A stretch of DNA of 64,000 bases, taken from the NCBI RefSeq assembly GCF_024730785.1, contig NZ_CP102830.1:868001-932000 (forward strand), in the 5' to 3' direction. The translations under genes and the position numbers were made by a program. This DNA comes from Pseudomonas sp. LS44. GTDB taxonomy: Bacteria > Pseudomonadota > Gammaproteobacteria > Pseudomonadales > Pseudomonadaceae. Shown here in pieces: positions 58,354 to 64,000 of this stretch; within the stretch, counting starts at the first letter, position 1; each line of letters opens with the position of its first letter. The notes under the pieces are model-generated. The model was not told the DNA's origin, did not search any database, and was given only the letters and a program-made list of their open reading frames with translations.

Positions 58354-58977
58354 ATGGGCGTGACCAATCGGTTGGCCTGTTATTCCGCCCCCGCCGATCA
58401 CTATTCGCACCGCGTACGTATCGTGCTCGCCGAGAAGGGTGTAGGTGCCGAAATTGTGTATGTCGAGGCCGGGCACATCCCGCCCAAGCTAGTCGAAGTC
58501 AATCCTTACGGAAGTCTGCCTACTCTGGTTGATCGTGATCTGGCTCTCTATGAATCCACCGTGATCATGGAGTACCTGGATGAGCGTTACCCTCATCCGC
58601 CGTTAATGCCGGTTTACCCGGTTGCGCGCGCCAACAGTCGGTTATTGATTCATCGCATCCAGCGCGACTGGTGTGGATTGGTCGACCTGATCCTCGATCC
58701 GCGTAGTAAAGAGGCTGCTCGGGTCCAGGCGCGTAAAGAGCTGCGCGAAAGCCTGACTGGTGTATCGCCTTTGTTCGCCGACAAACCGTATTTCCTCAGT
58801 GAAGATTTGAGTCTGGTGGACTGTTGCCTGTTGCCGATCCTCTGGCGGCTGGGTCAGCTAGGGATCGAGTTGCCACGGCAGGCCAAGCCACTGCTGGACT
58901 ATATGGAGCGCCAATTTTCACGTGAGGCCTTCCAGGCCAGTCTTTCTGCTGCCGAGCGCGACATGCGCCAACGCTGA
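58354..58977 (+). CDS. sspA: Stringent starvation protein A
   Basis: 207 residues, GST-fold without enzyme activity. '[20 protein letters not shown]' and '[20 protein letters not shown]' are SspA signatures, followed by '[20 protein letters not shown]'. It binds RNA polymerase and alters transcription on starvation. A strong GAGGAGG site precedes the ATG. 11 bases before sspB. Confidence 0.95.
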   Translation: MGVTNRLACYSAPADHYSHRVRIVLAEKGVGAEIVYVEAGHIPPKLVEVNPYGSLPTLVDRDLALYESTVIMEYLDERYPHPPLMPVYPVARANSRLLIHRIQRDWCGLVDLILDPRSKEAARVQARKELRESLTGVSPLFADKPYFLSEDLSLVDCCLLPILWRLGQLGIELPRQAKPLLDYMERQFSREAFQASLSAAERDMRQR

Positions 58978-58988
58978 AGGAGAGTTTG

Positions 58989-59402
58989 ATGACTTCTAGC
59001 CGTCCGTATCTCATTCGCGCGCTTTACGAATGGATCGTCGATAACAACTACACCCCGCATTTGCTGGTAAATGCCGAGTACGATGGGGTGCAGGTGCCGA
59101 AAGGTTTCATTAACGATGGGCAGATCGTACTGAACGTATCGCCCAGTGCGGTGCGCTACTTACAGATGGATAACGCCTCGGTGACTTTCGAGGGGCGGTT
59201 CGGCGGCGTGGCGCATACATTGTTCATTCCCTGTGCCGCGGTCTTGGCGATTTATGCGCGGGAGAATGGTCAAGGCATGGTGTTCGATCTGGAGCCGCCG
59301 GTTATCGACGAGGAGGATGATTCGAGCCCTGATGATGACGATCCGTCAGGCGGCGAACCACCGAGGCCGAGTGGGCGACCGAGTTTGAAAGTGGTCAAGT
59401 GA
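58989..59402 (+). CDS. sspB: Stringent starvation protein B, ClpXP adaptor
   Basis: 137 residues from the ATG at 58989 (MTSSRPYLIRALYEWIVDNN). The folded domain binds ssrA tags ('TPHLLVNAEYDGVQVPKGFI', 'LFIPCAAVLAIYARENGQGM'); an acidic, flexible linker ('EEDDSSPDDDDPSGGE') leads to the ClpX-binding tail 'PSLKVVK'. Cotranscribed with sspA. Confidence 0.95.
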   Translation: MTSSRPYLIRALYEWIVDNNYTPHLLVNAEYDGVQVPKGFINDGQIVLNVSPSAVRYLQMDNASVTFEGRFGGVAHTLFIPCAAVLAIYARENGQGMVFDLEPPVIDEEDDSSPDDDDPSGGEPPRPSGRPSLKVVK

Positions 59403-59405
59403 AAC

Positions 59406-59436
59406 AAAAAAGGCGATCCAGTGGATCGCCTTTTTT
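59406..59436. terminator. Bidirectional terminator between sspB and dolP
   Basis: AAAAAAGGCGATCCA and TGGATCGCCTTTTTT arms with T-runs on both strands, between convergent genes. Confidence 0.88.
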
Positions 59437-59452
59437 CTGGCTGCCGATTAAT

Positions 59453-60588
<1,136 letters not shown>

Positions 60589-60759
60589 TTAGAGTGGCGG
60601 CGCGGACGGATGTGACGTCGTCGCGACGGTGCGGCGCTGCGAAAATCGTGGGTTGGTCGAGAGCAGGCTGACTGCATGCATCGCCAACGTTGCATTGGTA
60701 ATGAGCTCGGTCTGAATGTTAGCCGAGCGTCCGGCTTGAGCAGGATTGTGGTTTTTCAT
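60589..60759 (-). CDS. Small ORF, possible 56-residue protein
   Basis: From the ATG at 60759: MKNHNPAQAGRSANIQTELI, a helical middle (TNATLAMHAVSLLS) and a Pro/Ser-rich end. It occupies the 208-base gap between yraN and the SIS gene on the same strand. The ribosome binding site is weak (AGG) and I recognise no family; it may be untranslated leader. Confidence 0.25.
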   Translation of the reverse strand: MKNHNPAQAGRSANIQTELITNATLAMHAVSLLSTNPRFSQRRTVATTSHPSAPPL

Positions 60760-60784
60760 GGCGCCTGGCGACATGGGGTTGCGC

Positions 60785-61156
60785 TTAGGTGTCGAATGCA
60801 TTCTTGACCCAGTTCATCCGCGCCAGCGACTGATCGCCGGCATCGATGGCTATGACATCAAAGCGGCAGGGGTGTTTGCTCCAGCGCGATTCCTGTTGCA
60901 AAAAATGCTCGGCAGCGCGGGCGATCTTTTCCTGTTTGCGACCGTCAACACTCTCCAATGCGCCGCCCCAGGCGGCGTATCGACGGTAACGTACTTCGAC
61001 GAATACTACTGTATCGCCGTCGAGCATGACCAGATCGAGCTCGCCGCGCCGGCATAGCCAGTTCTGCGCCAAGAGCCGCATACCCTGGCGCTCGAGGTGC
61101 TGGCGGGCGGATTGTTCTGCCGCGCGGCCGCGACTCTGGGTGCTCTCGCTGGTCAA
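60785..61156 (-). CDS. yraN: YraN (UPF0102) endonuclease-like protein
   Basis: 123 residues, restriction-endonuclease-like fold. 'GRAAEQSARQHLERQGMRLL', 'GELDLVMLDGDTVVFVEVRY' (the catalytic-type E-x-D...E-x-K-like core) and 'DGRKQEKIARAAEHFLQQ'. The activity is not established. Four-base overlap with lpoA. Confidence 0.92.
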   Translation of the reverse strand: MTSESTQSRGRAAEQSARQHLERQGMRLLAQNWLCRRGELDLVMLDGDTVVFVEVRYRRYAAWGGALESVDGRKQEKIARAAEHFLQQESRWSKHPCRFDVIAIDAGDQSLARMNWVKNAFDT

Positions 61157-62964
61157 TGGCTGATGTCTGGTAGCCGTTGGACTTGGCCGTCGCGGAACTC
61201 AGCCCACGGCAGTTGGCGTTCGACGCGTTGATTTGGGTTCAGTCTCAAGCTGCCGGTCAGCCCCTCGACTTCGCTATCTGGAAGCGCTTTGAGCTGGGTG
61301 AGGCGTGGGGCAAGGCGATAAGCGTCGACGCCCATTGCATACAGGCGACCGAGGCTGGTCGCGGCTTGCGGCCATTGACTGCTGATCTGTTGACGCAGTG
61401 GATCGCTGGAATCAAGTAGCCACGGTGTTTCGCAGAAGCGAATACCTTCCAGGTCAAGATTTTGCGCCTGATTGCTGGAGCCGCTGTAGAGATGTGAAGT
61501 GGCATAAACCGGTACGTCGCCGGCGTACTGGAAGGCCAGGGTTGGCTTGATTTGCTGAGCCTGCTGCGGAGTGGCAGCGAGGAAAATGAAGTCGATGTCT
61601 TGACGTCGCGCAGGTTGCGCTGCGACCTGGGTGCCGAGCGTGTTTTGCAGGCGCTTGGCGCGTCCTTCGCTCTGGCGCAATTGGAACAGATCGGCGATCT
61701 GTTGGGCGAGTTCGACGGGCTGGTCAACGTGCTCGGAAGCGATAAGTGTGCCGCCGGCCGCTTGCCAGGACTGACTGAAGGCCGTGAGTACACGATCACC
61801 CCATTCGCCGCGCGGTACCAGTGCCACAGCACGGCGCATGCCGTCGGCCCAAGCGCGGCGCGCTACCTCGCGCGCTTCGTCTTCTGCGGCCAGGCCGAAC
61901 TGGAACAGTTGCGGCGGGCCTTCGCGACTGGCATCCCCATAGTTGAGGGCAAGTGTCGTCAGCGGCAACTGCTCGCGATCGCTGAGCTGTTTGACCAGCG
62001 GTTTTTCCAAGGGGCCGACTACCAATTGGACCCCGGCCGCTTGTGCCTGGCGATAAAACTCATCCAGCGAGGTCAGGCGTGAACTGTCATACAGTTCAAT
62101 GTTGGGTGGGTTCTGGCCGGCTTGTTGCGCTTGATAGTGAGCGGCGAGAAAACCGTCGCGCAGGGCCCGGGCAACCGAGGCGAGCTGGCCTTCTTCGGGA
62201 AGCAGGAGGGCGATTTTGCTCAGCGGTTGGCTGCTCAACTCCTGCACTTTGCGCAACGCCTGGGGTAGCTGCTGAGCGGCGGGGTGCTGAGGGTATTGCT
62301 GGCGCCAGGTTTCGATGGCGGCCTGCTGCTGTTGTACGGTGCCGGCATTTTTGACCGCGCGAGCGAGGGCCAGCCAGCCGTCCAGGTCGCTGCCACCAGC
62401 CCCTTGCAGCTTTTCGGTGGGCAAGCTCGCAAGCAGCGTCCAGATAGCTTCATGGTTGGCCGCGGCGGCTTCACCGCTAAGCAGGGGGGCGATGAAAACC
62501 CGTTCTTGTGCGGCGGCCAGAGCTTGTCCGTCAGCTTGCAGAGCTTGAGCGCGAACCAGTTGGGTGCGGATCTGCTGTTCGACCGGCAGTTCGGCCAGGC
62601 GCTCAAGGCTGGGGTGGCTAAGGGCTTGGATGGCGGCCTTGGGTTTGTTGCGCGCTAACGCCAGCTCTGCCGCCAGGGTGCTGGCAAAGATCTGCTGTGC
62701 GGGCTTGAGATTGGCCAGCGGAACTTGTTCGAGAATGCGCGTAGCTCGGCCAAGGTCATGTTGTCCCAGTGCCAGGTCGGCGGCGGACAAACGCAGTGCG
62801 GCGGCCTCTGCTGGCTCGCTGGAATCTGCCTGCTGCAGCAATTGTTCGATGCTGGCCTGTGGCGTGCGGGGGAGTTCGCCGAGGGTGGATGACGGGGAAC
62901 TGCTGCAGGCTGCCAGAAGAGCGGCAAGGCAGACGAGAGAAAGCTGGCGCAAACAGGCGATCAT
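61153..62964 (-). CDS. lpoA: Penicillin-binding protein activator LpoA
   Basis: 603 residues, outer-membrane lipoprotein: signal 'LSLVCLAALLAACSSS', lipidated Cys20. The N-terminal TPR-like half (about 30-255; 'RILEQVPLANLKPAQQIFAS') and the C-terminal periplasmic-binding-like domain ('SKIALLLPEEGQLASVARAL', 'DFIFLAATPQQAQQIKPTLA', 'TGSLRLNPNQRVERQLPWAE') are as in LpoA, which activates PBP1a glycan crosslinking. First gene of the lpoA-yraN-SIS-dolP operon, divergent from rsmI. Confidence 0.94.
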   Translation of the reverse strand: MIACLRQLSLVCLAALLAACSSSPSSTLGELPRTPQASIEQLLQQADSSEPAEAAALRLSAADLALGQHDLGRATRILEQVPLANLKPAQQIFASTLAAELALARNKPKAAIQALSHPSLERLAELPVEQQIRTQLVRAQALQADGQALAAAQERVFIAPLLSGEAAAANHEAIWTLLASLPTEKLQGAGGSDLDGWLALARAVKNAGTVQQQQAAIETWRQQYPQHPAAQQLPQALRKVQELSSQPLSKIALLLPEEGQLASVARALRDGFLAAHYQAQQAGQNPPNIELYDSSRLTSLDEFYRQAQAAGVQLVVGPLEKPLVKQLSDREQLPLTTLALNYGDASREGPPQLFQFGLAAEDEAREVARRAWADGMRRAVALVPRGEWGDRVLTAFSQSWQAAGGTLIASEHVDQPVELAQQIADLFQLRQSEGRAKRLQNTLGTQVAAQPARRQDIDFIFLAATPQQAQQIKPTLAFQYAGDVPVYATSHLYSGSSNQAQNLDLEGIRFCETPWLLDSSDPLRQQISSQWPQAATSLGRLYAMGVDAYRLAPRLTQLKALPDSEVEGLTGSLRLNPNQRVERQLPWAEFRDGQVQRLPDISH

Positions 62965-63140
62965 GTAATCGTTCCTGGTACTTGATCAAATGAGTGCGAA
63001 TTGTACCCAAGGCCCGCCCCAGGCGCGATCTCGATGCTCGTCTCAGTCGCGTAGAGATGTGAAGGCCTAGCGTTTGTGCGCTGAATGCCCGGGGCTAGCT
63101 AAGGCGCTACAATGCGCGTTTTGGTAAATCGAGGTGGGTT

Positions 63141-64000
63141 GTGACCGCTCCTGTTGCGTTGAATTCCGCGTTCGGCACTCTTTATGTAGTCGCAACCCCA
63201 ATCGGCAATCTTGACGACATGAGTGCTCGGGCGCTCAAGGTGCTCAAGGAAGTGGCGTTAATTGCCGCGGAAGACACTCGGCACTCTATGCGCCTGTTGC
63301 AGCATTTTGGCATTTCCACGCCCCTGGCGGCCTGTCATGAGCACAACGAGCGGGATGAGGGCGGGCGCTTTCTCTCCCGCCTGCAAGCGGGAGAGAGTGT
63401 TGCGCTGATTTCGGATGCGGGCACGCCGTTAATTTCCGATCCCGGTTACCACTTGGTGCGTCAGGCGCGTGCCGCTGGTGTGACTGTCGTCCCGGTGCCT
63501 GGCCCTTGTGCGGTGATCGCCGCGTTATCCGCCGCCGGTTTACCGTCCGATCGCTTCATCTTTGAGGGCTTTCTACCGGCCAAGCAGGCGGCACGTTGCG
63601 CTCGCCTCGAGAAGGTCAAGGAAGAGCCGCGCACGCTCATTTTCTACGAGGCACCACACCGTATATTGGAATGCTTGGAAGACCTTGAGTCGGTCTTCGG
63701 CGGCGAGCGCCAAGCGGTTCTGGCGCGAGAGCTGACGAAAACCTTTGAAACGCTGAAGGGCCTGCCATTAGGTGAGTTGCGCGCCTGGGTGGCAGCCGAT
63801 AGCAACCAGCAGCGTGGCGAGTGCGTGGTGCTGGTGGCGGGTTGGCAGGCGCCGGACAGTGATGCGGCTGTGAGTGTTGAAGCGCTACGCGTACTCGACT
63901 TGTTGCTCAAGGAGCTCCCGTTGAAACGTGCTGCGGCGCTGGCGGCAGAGATCACCGGGGTGCGCAAGAATTTGCTCTACCAGGCTGCTCTTGAGCGGCA
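63141..64000 (+). CDS. rsmI: 16S rRNA (cytidine-1402-2'-O) methyltransferase RsmI (3' end off the right edge)
   Basis: Partial: 286 codons from the GTG at 63141 (preceded by GAGG) to the window end, open. '[20 protein letters not shown]' is the conserved start of the tetrapyrrole-methylase fold; then '[17 protein letters not shown]', '[19 protein letters not shown]' and '[20 protein letters not shown]', '[16 protein letters not shown]'. It methylates C1402 of 16S rRNA with AdoMet. Divergent from lpoA as in E. coli. A GTG start is likely; no ATG lies before the conserved part. Confidence 0.95.
   Translation, partial: MTAPVALNSAFGTLYVVATPIGNLDDMSARALKVLKEVALIAAEDTRHSMRLLQHFGISTPLAACHEHNERDEGGRFLSRLQAGESVALISDAGTPLISDPGYHLVRQARAAGVTVVPVPGPCAVIAALSAAGLPSDRFIFEGFLPAKQAARCARLEKVKEEPRTLIFYEAPHRILECLEDLESVFGGERQAVLARELTKTFETLKGLPLGELRAWVAADSNQQRGECVVLVAGWQAPDSDAAVSVEALRVLDLLLKELPLKRAAALAAEITGVRKNLLYQAALER

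Overview
The window is an ordinary stretch of core chromosome from a high-GC gammaproteobacterium, almost certainly a Pseudomonas. The gene order roxSR ... gatBAC / mreBCD-maf-rng-yhdP-nitrilase-tldD-darP-pmbA / ptsO-rapZ-ptsN-hpf-rpoN-lptBAC-kdsCD / mlaFEDCB-ibaG-murA-hisGDC / algW / nif3-cysD-cysNC / yhcB / hydrolase-trpS-zapE / acyl-CoA dehydrogenase / aldo-keto reductase / rplM-rpsI-petABC-sspAB / dolP-SIS isomerase-yraN-lpoA / rsmI matches, as I remember it, the P. aeruginosa PA4494-to-PA4422 interval read backwards. I see no rRNA, tRNA, CRISPR array, insertion sequence, prophage or integrase.

Layout. 1-3538: a dipeptide-type ABC importer on the minus strand (dppA, dppB, partial dppC), with two 70-bp REPINs between dppB and dppC. 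3753-8454: a SIMPL-domain periplasmic protein, the RegB/RegA-type redox two-component pair roxSR, an AEC transporter, a PcaC-like protein and an RlpA-like lipoprotein. 8516-11851: gatCAB for transamidation of mischarged tRNA. 12070-25163: the rod-shape operon mreBCD, then maf, rng, the AsmA-like giant yhdP, a nitrilase, tldD and pmbA/tldE, with darP on the other strand between the last two. 25302-32315: a ten-gene minus-strand block joining Kdo synthesis (kdsD, kdsC), LPS transport (lptC, lptA, lptB), sigma-54 (rpoN), the ribosome hibernation factor hpf and the nitrogen-PTS (ptsN, rapZ, ptsO). 32545-37244: the Mla phospholipid transport operon, ibaG and murA. 37399-40615: hisG, hisD, hisC. 40685-45696: the envelope-stress protease AlgW, a NIF3 protein, and sulfate activation by cysD and a fused cysNC. 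45879-54350: yhcB, a small hydrolase, trpS with a C-terminal extension, zapE, an unrecognised exported helical-repeat protein, and a GlxA-type regulator divergent from an acyl-CoA dehydrogenase. 54589-59402: ribosomal proteins L13 and S9, the cytochrome bc1 complex and the stringent starvation proteins. 59453-64000: dolP, a DiaA/GmhA-type isomerase, yraN and lpoA, divergent from a right-truncated rsmI.

The dominant themes are cell envelope construction (Mre, Lpt, Kds, Mla, MurA, LpoA, YhdP, AlgW, DolP) and translation (GatCAB, TrpS, L13/S9, HPF, Rng, DarP, RsmI).

No new system stands out. The items most worth a second look are non-coding or of fine detail: several families of inverted repeats including the paired REPINs; an apparent ATT start for mreC; a DiaA-like protein in DiaA context that keeps isomerase catalytic residues; a hairpin over the rplM ribosome binding site; divergent gatC/mreB promoters sharing their -35 region; two small ORFs; and an absence, relative to P. 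aeruginosa, of the fagA-fumC-sodA block between pmbA and ptsO. Promoter calls come from reading by eye and are tentative.
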